This document shows positions 43,608-51,639 of a stretch of 64,000 nt of DNA, in pieces (the first letter of the stretch is position 1; each line of letters starts with the position of its first letter). The DNA lies in assembly GCF_030815405.1 (NCBI RefSeq), contig NZ_JAUSWX010000001.1, positions 2,232,001 to 2,296,000 of the forward strand. Reading direction: 5' to 3'. Source of the stretch: Agromyces albus (GTDB taxonomy: Bacteria; Actinomycetota; Actinomycetes; Actinomycetales; Microbacteriaceae). Under the pieces are notes generated by a model. That model had not been told where the DNA came from, did no database searches, and was given only the letters and a program-made list of their open reading frames with translations. Both the position numbers and the translations under genes were made by a program.

Positions 43608-45445
43608 TCCATGCCCTCCGCTGCCTTGCGTCCGCCTGCCAGTTCGACGAATCGGTCTTCGAGGGTCTGGCCGGCACGCACCTCGTCGAGGGTGCCCGCG
43701 GCGAGCACCTGCCCTGCGACGATGATCGCTGCCGAGTCGCAGACCCGCTCGATGAGGTCCATGCCGTGGCTCGAGAGCACGACCGTGCCGCCACCCGCGA
43801 CGTACCGCTCGAGGATGTCGGTGAGGTTCGCGGCCGACACGGGGTCGACCGATTCGAACGGCTCATCGAGCACGAGCAGGCGCGGCGAGTGGATCATCGC
43901 GCACGCGAGGGCGATCTTTTTCGTCATGCCCGCGGAGTAGTCGGCGACGAGGCGGTCGACGGCGTCGTCGAGCCCGAAGGCCGCGATGAGGTCGGCGCTC
44001 CGTTCACGCACCGTGCGGTTGTCGAGCCCCCGGAGCACGCCCGAGTAGTAGAGGAGCTGGGCTCCCGTCAGGCGGTCGAAGAGGCGCAGGCGGTCGGGCA
44101 GCACGCCGGTGGCCCGCTTGGCGGCCCGAGGGTTGTCCCACGCATCGATGTTGTGGATGCGCACCGTGCCCGCGTCGGGCCTGAGCAATCCCGTGACCAT
44201 CGACAGCGTGGTGGTCTTGCCCGCGCCGTTCGGCCCGACGAGGCCGAAGAACGATCCGGCGCGCACGTCGAGCGAGATGCCGTCGACCGCGGTGTTCGGG
44301 CCGAAACGCTTGACGAGGCCATCGATCGCGAGCACGCGAGGCGCATCGGCGGGAGGAGCCGGACGCGCGACGCGCAGTGTGCGCTTCTTGCGTGGTGTCG
44401 GCTTCTTCGGCACGGGGATGACGGCGACGGCCTGTGCGGCGGCGGCCGGCACCTCGGCAGTCGGCACCTCAGCGGCCGGCACCTCAGCCGCCGGCACCTC
44501 AGCCGCCGGCAGCTCAGCGGCTGGCACCTCAGCGGCCGGCACCTCTGCGGATGTCGCGGGCTCGATGATCGCGGCTCCGGAGCTTGCCTCGGGCTGCGGA
44601 ATCGCCCTGACCGGCTCGGTCACCTCGGCAGCCGCACGTGAGGGCGCGCGCTCGACCGTCTCTTCGTCGATCTCGGATCGCACGGCGGGCGGCTCGGCGG
44701 TCGGCGGAGTGGCGACCTCCACGGAGGGCGACTCCTCGGTGGGCTTACGGGGCGATCGTTCTGCCGCCGTCGTCTCGGTCGTGAGCGAGGCCGCCACGCG
44801 CAATGCCTGGCGCTGGCTACTCGCCGCCGCTGCGGCGCGGCTCCGCGCAGTGGATGCTGCCGCCCCCTTCTCCGACGTGGCCCGCGGCGTGCGCGTGGAC
44901 TTCGCCGCCTCGCCTCGCGCTGCCGTGGCATCCGCCGACGCAGCGCGCGACGCCGCGGTACGCTTCGAGGGTGCGGGCTGCTTCGTCTCACCCTCCGCCG
45001 CCGCCGTCGCGGCCGGCTTCCTCGGGGCGGGCTTCGAAGCACCACTCCGCGCCGCGCTCGACTTCGCGGCGGTCGTCCCCGCTGCAGTCGACTTGGCCGT
45101 TGCGGACTTCGCAGCCGTCGACTTCGCCGCCGTCGACCTCGCCCGCTTCGTGGCTGCGGGCTTCGTCGCTGCCGGCTTCACGTCTTCGGCCCGCACGTCA
45201 GCCTGCTCCAGCGCAGCCTGCTCGTCGGCGGCCGCCTTCGCTGCCGCCGACTTCGCTGCCGGCCTCGCAGCTCTCGATTTCGCCGCCGACCTCACTTCGG
45301 CTGCGCTCTTCGTCGCACCCGATGGCGCCGGGGTCGACGAGGTTTCAGCCGCCGCGCCCGTCGGGGACTCCCCTGTTTCAGGCACCCCCGTGCCGGTGCC
45401 CTCGGCTGCTTCGTCGTCTTGGTTGGAGCGCGAAACGGAAGTCAC
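43583..45445 (-). CDS. ABC transporter ATPase with ~365-residue Ala/Lys/Pro-rich N-terminal tail
   Basis: 620 residues. The last ~250 are an ABC domain: LVKRFGPNTAVDGISLDVRA, Walker A GPNGAGKT (about residue 403), signature YSAGMTKKIALA, Walker B LLVLDEP and the switch His in LSSHGMDL. This is the CcmA-type class that pairs with ABC-2 permeases. The first ~365 are unlike any ABC protein: histone-H1-like runs (KSTAAKSATAKSTAAGTTAAK), then an acidic/Pro region with a pentapeptide repeat based on AEVPA. Start is GTG 45445 (a TTG lies just before). The tail is read in one uninterrupted frame at normal codon bias, so it is real protein, not a fusion error. It is coupled to the permease. Confidence 0.85.
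   Translation of the reverse strand: MTSVSRSNQDDEAAEGTGTGVPETGESPTGAAAETSSTPAPSGATKSAAEVRSAAKSRAARPAAKSAAAKAAADEQAALEQADVRAEDVKPAATKPAATKRARSTAAKSTAAKSATAKSTAAGTTAAKSSAARSGASKPAPRKPAATAAAEGETKQPAPSKRTAASRAASADATAARGEAAKSTRTPRATSEKGAAASTARSRAAAAASSQRQALRVAASLTTETTAAERSPRKPTEESPSVEVATPPTAEPPAVRSEIDEETVERAPSRAAAEVTEPVRAIPQPEASSGAAIIEPATSAEVPAAEVPAAELPAAEVPAAEVPAAEVPTAEVPAAAAQAVAVIPVPKKPTPRKKRTLRVARPAPPADAPRVLAIDGLVKRFGPNTAVDGISLDVRAGSFFGLVGPNGAGKTTTLSMVTGLLRPDAGTVRIHNIDAWDNPRAAKRATGVLPDRLRLFDRLTGAQLLYYSGVLRGLDNRTVRERSADLIAAFGLDDAVDRLVADYSAGMTKKIALACAMIHSPRLLVLDEPFESVDPVSAANLTDILERYVAGGGTVVLSSHGMDLIERVCDSAAIIVAGQVLAAGTLDEVRAGQTLEDRFVELAGGRKAAEGMEWLHSFSD
44446..44550 (-). repeat. 15-bp tandem repeat, seven units, inside the ATPase gene
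   Basis: Units such as CCGGCACCTCAGCCG repeat seven times with one to three differences each. They encode about seven copies of the pentapeptide AEVPA on the minus strand. The unit length keeps the frame, so copy-number change would alter tail length without breaking the gene. Confidence 0.9.
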
Positions 45446-45701
45446 CAAGCCAACCTACCAAGACGGCTCTCGCAACGCTCATTCGGGCCTCATCCCGCGG
45501 TCCGCGAAGCTGGAAATACCCTGAACGTCGCATCACGATCCTGACACGACGTCCCTCCCCCGTGGTGGGGGTGACGCCATCCCGGTATCCTGAACTCCGG
45601 CATAACGGCGTGTCCATATGTGAACTTCCGGATGAATTTGCGGCGAACACCCTGCGATGGGTGTCGCTGCTCACGGCATCCGACCCACCGAAGGAGATGC
45701 A
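45446..45701. other. 256-bp divergent intergenic region
   Basis: This separates the ABC ATPase gene (minus) from the nucleotidyltransferase gene (plus). It contains CCCCCGTGGTGGGGG (about 45556-45570), a short inverted repeat, and a strong ribosome site AAGGAG before 45702. I see no clear promoter hexamers of good spacing and no gene. Confidence 0.4.
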
Positions 45702-46394
45702 GTGAACACCCAGATCGTGATTCTCGCGGCCGGCATGGGGAGCCGGCTCGGGCGGTCCCTCCCCAAGCCCCTCACCGAGCTCAGCGACGGCCGCACGATC
45801 ATGGGCCAGCAGTTCGACAACATCGAGCACGCGTTCGGCCGCAACGCCAGCGTCACGATCGTCGTCGGCTACAAGCTCGAGCACATCATCGAGGCATTCC
45901 CGCAGGCGTCGTTCGTCTACAACGAGGAATACGACCAGACCAACACCTCCAAGAGCCTGATGCGCGCCCTGCAGGCGTCGCAGGCCGGCGGAGTGCTCTG
46001 GATGAACGGCGACGTGGTCTTCGACCCGCGCATCCTCGACCGTGCACTGCCGTTCATCGCACGCGACCAGTCGTTCGTGACCGTCAACACCTCGAAGGTG
46101 TCCGACGAAGAGGTCAAGTACACGACGAGCGCCGAGGGCTACATCAAGGAGCTCTCCAAGACCGTCAAGGGCGGGCTCGGCGAGGCCGTCGGCATCAACT
46201 ACATCTCGAGCCGCGACAAGGCCGTGCTCCTCGCACACCTCGCTCGCGTCGGCGACCAGGACTACTTCGAGCGTGGCCTCGAGCTCGCGATCGAGCAGAA
46301 CGGCCTGCTCGTCGAGCCCATGGACATCTCCGACCTCTACGCGGTCGAGATCGACTTCGCCGAAGACCTGGAGCGCGCGAACCACTTCGTGTAG
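45702..46394 (+). CDS. Sugar/choline-phosphate nucleotidyltransferase-like protein (LicC-like)
   Basis: 230 residues from a GTG at 45702. The nucleotidyltransferase signature VILAAGMGSRLGRSLPKPLT (about 6-25) is intact, followed by the metal-binding GGVLWMNGDVVFD and a C-terminal DISDLYAVEIDFAEDLERAN. Similar proteins (LicC, inositol-1-phosphate cytidylyltransferase) load a phospho-alcohol onto CTP. In this cluster it may supply the activated alcohol for the CDP-alcohol transferase at 53945-54757; that pairing is inference. The product could equally be a plain sugar nucleotide. Confidence 0.75.
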   Translation: MNTQIVILAAGMGSRLGRSLPKPLTELSDGRTIMGQQFDNIEHAFGRNASVTIVVGYKLEHIIEAFPQASFVYNEEYDQTNTSKSLMRALQASQAGGVLWMNGDVVFDPRILDRALPFIARDQSFVTVNTSKVSDEEVKYTTSAEGYIKELSKTVKGGLGEAVGINYISSRDKAVLLAHLARVGDQDYFERGLELAIEQNGLLVEPMDISDLYAVEIDFAEDLERANHFV

Positions 46395-46428
46395 TCACGT
46401 CGGCGCTGCATCGCAGCAGCACAGCAGT

Positions 46429-46460
46429 GAAGAGCGGATGCCTCGCGGCATCCGCTCTTC
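46429..46460 (+). terminator. Strong hairpin after the nucleotidyltransferase gene
   Basis: A perfect 14-bp stem (GAAGAGCGGATGCC / GGCATCCGCTCTTC) around a TCGC loop, 34 bp after the stop. The next gene on the right is on the other strand and convergent, so the hairpin probably ends transcripts from both sides. Confidence 0.75.
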
Positions 46461-46498
46461 GCATCTCAGCGCCGGTGCATCTCAGCGTTTGCGGCGGC

Positions 46499-47038
46499 TC
46501 ACGTGAGCGCCCGCGCGACGCCGGCCCTCGAGAGCGACACGGCGATCACCCGGCCGAGCCACGTGAAGAGCACCGGGCTGAGCACGAACAGTGCGAGGTA
46601 GAGCGCCCAGAACCATGGGGCGTAGTGCTCGGGGCCGAGCACCACGAAGGTTCCGGCGGCGAGGAGCACACCGGCGGCTCCGGCGGCGAGGTAGTAGAGC
46701 ACCGGCGACCAGTTCTTGTACCGGGTGACGAAGAACGGCAGCTCGAGGAGCGCACCGACGAGCAGGCCGGTACCGAGGAAGCGAAGGATCCACTGCGGGG
46801 CGAAGGCCGCCCCCACGAGACCCGCGATGAACCCCGTGAGGATCGCGACGCCCGGTCGCTTCAGCAGCGCGAGCGCGACGGCGCTCGGCAGGAAGTGCGA
46901 ACCGATCGTGATCCCGTAGAGCATGGGGACGAGACCCGCGACGAGGCCCGCGAGGTAGCCCGCCCCGGCCGCGAACAGCCCTCCGCCGACGCCGATCGCA
47001 GCACAGCTCAAGATCACCCGAGTGCTGGTGCGGTGCAC
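46499..47038 (-). CDS. ECF-type transporter S-component-like membrane protein (YkoE-like)
   Basis: 179 residues from a GTG at 47038, with five to six hydrophobic segments. The first helices and LVAGLVPMLYGITIGSHFLP, ALALLKRPGVAILTGFIAGL resemble ECF S-components such as the thiamine/HMP YkoE group. No ECF ATPase or T-component gene is adjacent, and the assignment rests on overall pattern only. It is convergent with the nucleotidyltransferase gene and divergent from the TagG-like gene. Confidence 0.55.
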   Translation of the reverse strand: MHRTSTRVILSCAAIGVGGGLFAAGAGYLAGLVAGLVPMLYGITIGSHFLPSAVALALLKRPGVAILTGFIAGLVGAAFAPQWILRFLGTGLLVGALLELPFFVTRYKNWSPVLYYLAAGAAGVLLAAGTFVVLGPEHYAPWFWALYLALFVLSPVLFTWLGRVIAVSLSRAGVARALT

Positions 47039-47121
47039 GACGCTCCTTCCGACGGGGCTCGGCACGCGCCGATCGTCCGCTTTCAAACCTACCGCGGTGC
47101 GGCATCTACGATGAGAGCGTG

Positions 47122-47919
47122 ATGAGCTACGCCGACACGCATCCACTGCAGCGAACGCCGTGGCACCGTTACCGGCACTCGCTGTGGTTGCTCACCACAC
47201 GCGACCTGAAGGTGCGCTACTCGACGTCGGCGCTCGGCTATGTCTGGTCGGTGCTCGATCCGCTCGTGATGGCGGGCATCTACTGGTTCGTCTTCACGCA
47301 GGTGTTCCAGCGACCCGTCGGCACCGAGCCCTACATCGTGTTCCTGCTCTCGGCACTGCTGCCGTGGATGTGGTTCAACGGCACGGTCTCGGATTCGACG
47401 CGCGCGTTCCTGAAAGACGCGAAGCTCGTGCGGTCGACGAAGATCCCTCGCACGATCTGGGTGAACCGCATCGTGCTCTCGAAGGGCATCGAGTTCCTGC
47501 TCGCCATCCCGGTGCTCGTGCTGTTCGCAGTGGTCTTCCGAGCGACGGTCGGGTGGGAGCTTGCGCTCTTTCCGCTCGCCATCCTGCTGCAGACCATCCT
47601 CACTGCTGGCGTGGCGCTCATCGTCGCCCCGCTCGTCGTCTTCTTCCGCGACCTCGAGCGCGCGGTGAAGCTCGTGTTGCGATTCCTGTTCTACGCGTCG
47701 CCGATCATCTACGGCGTGTCGAACCTGCCGAGCGAGCTGCACATCTGGGCCGCATTCAACCCGCTGTCGGGCATCTTCGGTTTGTATCGTGCCGGCTTCT
47801 TCCCCGACGAGCTCGACTGGTTCAACGTCGCGATCTCGGCCGCGATGTCGGTCGCGCTGCTCGCCATCGGGCTGCTGGTCTTCCGGGGAAGCCTGCGCCA
47901 AGTGCTGAAGGAGATCTGA
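47122..47919 (+). CDS. Polysaccharide/teichoic acid ABC export permease (TagG/Wzm-like)
   Basis: 265 residues, six predicted helices. The start RYRHSLWLLTTRDLKVRYST and the ALGYVWSVLDPLVMAGIYWF segment (about 37-56) are the ABC-2 polysaccharide-exporter pattern, as are PLVVFFRDLERAVKLVLRFL and FYASPIIYGVSNLP. It would form the membrane part of a glycan or teichoic-acid exporter with the ATPase one base after its stop. ATG 47122 follows a GTG at 47119 in frame. Confidence 0.87.
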   Translation: MSYADTHPLQRTPWHRYRHSLWLLTTRDLKVRYSTSALGYVWSVLDPLVMAGIYWFVFTQVFQRPVGTEPYIVFLLSALLPWMWFNGTVSDSTRAFLKDAKLVRSTKIPRTIWVNRIVLSKGIEFLLAIPVLVLFAVVFRATVGWELALFPLAILLQTILTAGVALIVAPLVVFFRDLERAVKLVLRFLFYASPIIYGVSNLPSELHIWAAFNPLSGIFGLYRAGFFPDELDWFNVAISAAMSVALLAIGLLVFRGSLRQVLKEI

Positions 47920-47920
47920 C

Positions 47921-48688
47921 GTGGATGCCACCACCGCCGTCTCGGCGCCCGAGACCGCCATCCGCACCGAGGGGCTGGGCATCCGGTTCCGCCGCAACCG
48001 TCGCGGTCGCCGAACCTTCAAGGACCTCCTCGCCGGGCGCCGCCGTCGTACCCGTCCGGGCGAGTTCTGGGCGCTCCGCAACGTGTCGATCCATGTGCGC
48101 CCCGGCGAGGCGATCGGCGTGGTCGGACGCAACGGCCAGGGCAAGTCGACACTCCTGAAGCTCGTCGCGGGCGTCATGATCGCCGACGAGGGCACCGTCG
48201 AGGTCACGGGCGGCGTCGCTCCGCTCATCGAGATCACCGGTGGCTTCGTCGACGATCTGACGGTACGCGACAACGTGTACCTCACCGCCGGGCTGCACGG
48301 TATGACGGGTGCCCAGATCGACGCGAAGTTCGACGAGATCATCGAGTTCGCCGACATCGGCGACTTCCTCGACACCCCGTACAAGCACCTCTCGAGCGGC
48401 ATGAAGGTGCGCATCGCGTTCGCGGTGATCTCGCAGCTCGAGGAGCCCATCATGCTCGTCGACGAAGTGCTCGCCGTCGGCGACAAGGGGTTCCGCGAGA
48501 AGTGCTACCGGCGCATCGATGAGCTCCTCGCGGGCGGCCGTACGCTCTTCTTCGTGTCGCACAACGAACGCGACCTGCGGAGGTTCTGCACTCGGGGCCT
48601 CTACCTCGACAAGGGGGCGCTCGTGCTCGACGCCCCGATCGACGAGGTGCTCGACCGCTACAACGCCGACCACGGGTCGAAGGCGTAG
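47921..48688 (+). CDS. Polysaccharide/teichoic acid ABC export ATPase (TagH/Wzt-like)
   Basis: 255 residues from a GTG at 47921, one base after the permease stop. Walker A GRNGQGKS (69-76), the Wzt/TagH-type switch APLIEITGGFVDDLTVRDNV, signature LSSGMKVRIAFA, and Walker B IMLVDEVLAVGD (Glu in place of the usual DEP, as in this class). The C-terminal carbohydrate-binding domain found in some Wzt proteins is absent. It exports a lipid-linked surface polymer together with the permease. Confidence 0.88.
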   Translation: MDATTAVSAPETAIRTEGLGIRFRRNRRGRRTFKDLLAGRRRRTRPGEFWALRNVSIHVRPGEAIGVVGRNGQGKSTLLKLVAGVMIADEGTVEVTGGVAPLIEITGGFVDDLTVRDNVYLTAGLHGMTGAQIDAKFDEIIEFADIGDFLDTPYKHLSSGMKVRIAFAVISQLEEPIMLVDEVLAVGDKGFREKCYRRIDELLAGGRTLFFVSHNERDLRRFCTRGLYLDKGALVLDAPIDEVLDRYNADHGSKA

Positions 48689-48698
48689 CAACTGTCAG

Positions 48699-49907
48699 TC
48701 ACCCGGCACGCGCGGGATGCTCGGGATGGGAATCGAGCCAACGGCCAGCTGGGCTCAGCCACCGGATCGCCCCGTCGTGGCCCTGGCGCATCTGCCAGCT
48801 CGTGCGGTGCTTCACCCGGTGGTGCTTGCGACAGAGGTGGGCGAGATTGTCGTGGTCGCTGCATCCGTGGTGCTCCCACGATCGCGTGTGGTCGATATCA
48901 CAGCCGGCGGCCCGCTTCTCGCATCCGGGGAATCGGCAGCGGCCGTCGCGGATCTGGAGCCACCCTGCCAGGTCGGCCGGGATACGACGGGCTCTGCGAC
49001 CGTAGCGCAGCATCGCGCCCGTGACCGGGTCGGTGAGAATCGGACGGAACGACGGCGCATGCGCCGTGAGCCGACGGGCCGTCTCGATGTCGATCGGGCC
49101 GTAGCCGTCGAGGACCGGCGGCTGGTCGCCGTGACCGAGCATCGTCAACACCGGAATGGTGAGGTTCACCGTTGCACGCACCGCACCGAGATCGCCGTGC
49201 TCGGGCGCCGCCGCCGCGTCGGTGAGCCCGAGGAGGAGGGCGATGGCGCAGTCGGCGTCGCGCTGCGCCTTCTTGCGCGTGTCTCCGTCGGCTCGCGTCA
49301 CCGTCGTCGCAGCGATGCGGGCGGCGATCGCGGTCGCATGTTCTGCCGCGCAGAACAGGTTGACCCACGCCATTCCGTCGGCCGTGGGCTCGACGACGAT
49401 GCGCCGCTCCTCGACAGCGCGATGCTTGCGTTCCTCGAAGGGCGACGGGTCGTAGCGGTGCTGCATGCGCTGCAACGCCTTGCGGAACCCGACCGGCGTC
49501 ATACGGCAGGCCTTGCCGAGGGCCTCCTGCTCGAACTCGGCGACTCGATCGGCCGGCGCAGCGGCCACCGCATCGATGAGGTCGCGCGCGTGTTGGACCG
49601 AGATCTCGCCGGTCGCCAGCGCCGCGTGTGCGAGCGGCAGGTCGACCGTCAGGGCAGTCGCCTCGCGCAGGACGCGGCTCGCCGTGCGTTCGTGCACGCG
49701 AAGCGCGGTCGCGAGTTCGGCGGTGCAGGAACGGTCGCCCCATTCCCGGTTGTCGCGATCGGTACGCGACGGATGCGACTCCACCTCACGCATCAGGATT
49801 CGAAGTTCGTGAACCCAACCGAGTTGCTCGGCCTGGGCCGCGCGGATCGACCGCTCGAAGGCGGTGATTCGTTCAAGCGCCTCTGCGAGCCGCGCGGTTG
49901 CTTCCAC
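48699..49907 (-). CDS. DUF222 domain HNH endonuclease-type protein (13E12-like)
   Basis: 402 residues from a GTG at 49907. The long N-terminal DUF222 domain includes VHERTASRVLREATALTVDL and RDLIDAVAAAPADRVAEFEQ. The C-terminal HNH module is seen as RDGRCRFPGCEKRAAGCDID, HTRSW and HDNLAHLCRKHHRVKHR (Cys pairs and His residues in place). This family is abundant in Actinobacteria, where it has unclear roles and often sits as a separately moving unit. No terminal repeats or intron boundary is seen here. It breaks the polymer gene cluster. Confidence 0.88.
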   Translation of the reverse strand: MEATARLAEALERITAFERSIRAAQAEQLGWVHELRILMREVESHPSRTDRDNREWGDRSCTAELATALRVHERTASRVLREATALTVDLPLAHAALATGEISVQHARDLIDAVAAAPADRVAEFEQEALGKACRMTPVGFRKALQRMQHRYDPSPFEERKHRAVEERRIVVEPTADGMAWVNLFCAAEHATAIAARIAATTVTRADGDTRKKAQRDADCAIALLLGLTDAAAAPEHGDLGAVRATVNLTIPVLTMLGHGDQPPVLDGYGPIDIETARRLTAHAPSFRPILTDPVTGAMLRYGRRARRIPADLAGWLQIRDGRCRFPGCEKRAAGCDIDHTRSWEHHGCSDHDNLAHLCRKHHRVKHRTSWQMRQGHDGAIRWLSPAGRWLDSHPEHPARAG

Positions 49908-50082
49908 ACATCCATCAGACCACGACCCACCGACATTCGATTCTTCCGCTGATCAGCGCTTTTACCTGTGGAGAATGAATCAATCCGGCGGCCTGTGGAG
50001 GACGAGTCGATCCGTGCACGAACCCGAACGGCGGCGCAACCCCCGCCATTCGCACGGGTCCGCCGCCTAAGATCGTCCCACT

Positions 50083-51105
50083 ATGAGCGAACGCGTGCAC
50101 AAGATCACTTCGCTGGGCGCGGATGTCCCGCGCGAAGGGCAGCCCGATTCAACGGCGCCGACCCGGCCGGCCGGCGACGTCGGACGCGCCCGCGGGTTCG
50201 AGCGCAGCATCGACGCCGTGCTCCACATCCAGCGTCCGATCGTCGTCGCGCACCTTCGGAGCATCCGCCGGAGATCCCCGAATGCGACACCCGAGCAGAT
50301 CGTGCGCATCCTCGAGCGCCGCTACCTGGCCGCGGTCACGACCGGCGGCGCCGCGGTCGGCGCCACGGCGGTCGTCCCCGGCATCGGCACGGGTGTCACG
50401 CTCGCGCTGTCGGGTGTGGAGACCGCCGGATTCCTCGAGGCGACCGCGCTCTTCGCGCAGTCCGTCGCCGAGGTGCACGGCATCGCCGTCGAGAACCCCG
50501 ACCGAGCGCGCGCCCTCGTGATGACGCTCATGCTCGGCCGCGAGGGCATCGACCTCGTGCGCCAGTTCGCGGGCCAGGCGACCGGGAAGGGAGCCGCGCG
50601 GAACGCCTACTGGGGAGAGCTCATCACCAACAGCATGCCGAAGGCGATCATGGGCGGCGTCGTCGACCGGCTCCGCACCAGATTCCTCAAGCAGTTCGCC
50701 GTGCGAGGCGGCGCCGGCATCATCGGCAAGGCGATTCCCTTCGGCATCGGGGCGGCGATCGGCGGGGTGGGCAACCACCTCCTCGGCCGCAAGGTGCTGC
50801 AGCAGTCGCGACTCGCGTTCGGCGCACCGCCACCGGTCATGCCGGTCGAGCTCGAGCCGGGCGAGCACACCTCGTTGGTGCGGTCCGCAGGGTCGGGGGT
50901 CACCAGAGCAGGCGCCGCAGTGGGCGGCTTCGCCGTCGGGACGAGCCGCGGCCTCCGCGCCGCGGCCGGGCGTGCCACGGCAGGGCGTGCGGCGCGGAGC
51001 CGCGGAAGGCGCGGCAAGGACGGCAAGATCGAGGACGTCGCGACTCCCGACGTCGCGACTCCAGGCCCGGTTACCCCGGACATCAGAGACGACGCTGCCT
51101 CATAA
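50083..51105 (+). CDS. Conserved protein, EcsC-like in part; function unknown
   Basis: 340 residues. The N-terminal 20-40 residues are polar; residues 85-125 are Gly/Ala-rich and hydrophobic (GGAAVGATAVVPGIGTGVTL), then SVAEVHGIAVENPDRARALV resembles EcsC-family helices. Another hydrophobic Gly-rich segment (GAGIIGKAIPFGIGAAIGGV) follows. The last 60 residues are basic and low in complexity, with a VATPD repeat. It probably associates with the membrane. Its stop overlaps the 3' end of the convergent hypothetical gene by 6 bp. Confidence 0.6.
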   Translation: MSERVHKITSLGADVPREGQPDSTAPTRPAGDVGRARGFERSIDAVLHIQRPIVVAHLRSIRRRSPNATPEQIVRILERRYLAAVTTGGAAVGATAVVPGIGTGVTLALSGVETAGFLEATALFAQSVAEVHGIAVENPDRARALVMTLMLGREGIDLVRQFAGQATGKGAARNAYWGELITNSMPKAIMGGVVDRLRTRFLKQFAVRGGAGIIGKAIPFGIGAAIGGVGNHLLGRKVLQQSRLAFGAPPPVMPVELEPGEHTSLVRSAGSGVTRAGAAVGGFAVGTSRGLRAAAGRATAGRAARSRGRRGKDGKIEDVATPDVATPGPVTPDIRDDAAS

Positions 51106-51555
51106 CCCCCGCGAAGTCACTGCCAGGGCGCGCTCCCACGGCTCGGACGCTCGGCTGCTGAGGAACACGATGTATGCCTCGGCGCGTCGCTTGGAGCGGA
51201 GGTAATCACCAAACATCTTCATGTCCGTGTAGATATCGTCACCCCGCGGCGCGCGGTCGAGGACGCGGTCTGCAAAACGAATCCGATCGCGTGCGGCGCC
51301 GATGCGGTCGCCGAGATGAGCGGGCACGAGGAAGCCCGCGAGGATTGGCCGGAGATAACAGCTGCTGGCGACCCGGCACACTGCGGCGCCCGGCTCGAGG
51401 TCTCGCTCCAGAGCGACGAAGAGCGCCTCCTCCGATCCGAGCATCGACTCGCACGCGCCCTCAAGGTAGCCCTCGAGCGCCGCTCGCGCGGCCCGCGTAA
51501 CGTGTATGCGTCGCCATCGTGCGGCCGTCGGAAAATCGGCGGTGCACGACGTCAA
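51100..51555 (-). CDS. Hypothetical protein, uncertain start
   Basis: 151 residues from a TTG at 51555; an in-frame stop lies about ten codons upstream, so no longer start exists. No ATG/GTG start is suitable. The frame is GC-rich in third positions. Notable segments are AALEGYLEGACESMLGSEEA, LAGFLVPAHLGDRIGAARDR and DDIYTDMKMFGDYLRSKRRA. I do not recognise the family. Because only a TTG is available and a second frame upstream (VNTATPSVSFILDVV) is also open, a frameshift within an originally longer gene is possible. Confidence 0.5.
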   Translation of the reverse strand: MTSCTADFPTAARWRRIHVTRAARAALEGYLEGACESMLGSEEALFVALERDLEPGAAVCRVASSCYLRPILAGFLVPAHLGDRIGAARDRIRFADRVLDRAPRGDDIYTDMKMFGDYLRSKRRAEAYIVFLSSRASEPWERALAVTSRGL

Positions 51556-51639
51556 GAATGAAAGAGACGCTCGGTGTCGCGGTGTTCACGACAGCGATCT
51601 TCGCGCAACCCACCGACGTTGCTCGAGTGCGAGCTGCGG

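Noticed and set aside
44446..44550. Tandem repeat considered as a CRISPR array
   Set aside because: Units are 15 bp without spacers and encode AEVPA repeats in frame; no cas genes are present.
48699..49907. DUF222-HNH gene considered as a homing element or mobile intron
   Set aside because: No intron or intein boundaries, no terminal repeats and no interrupted host gene; it is a free-standing gene of a common actinobacterial family.
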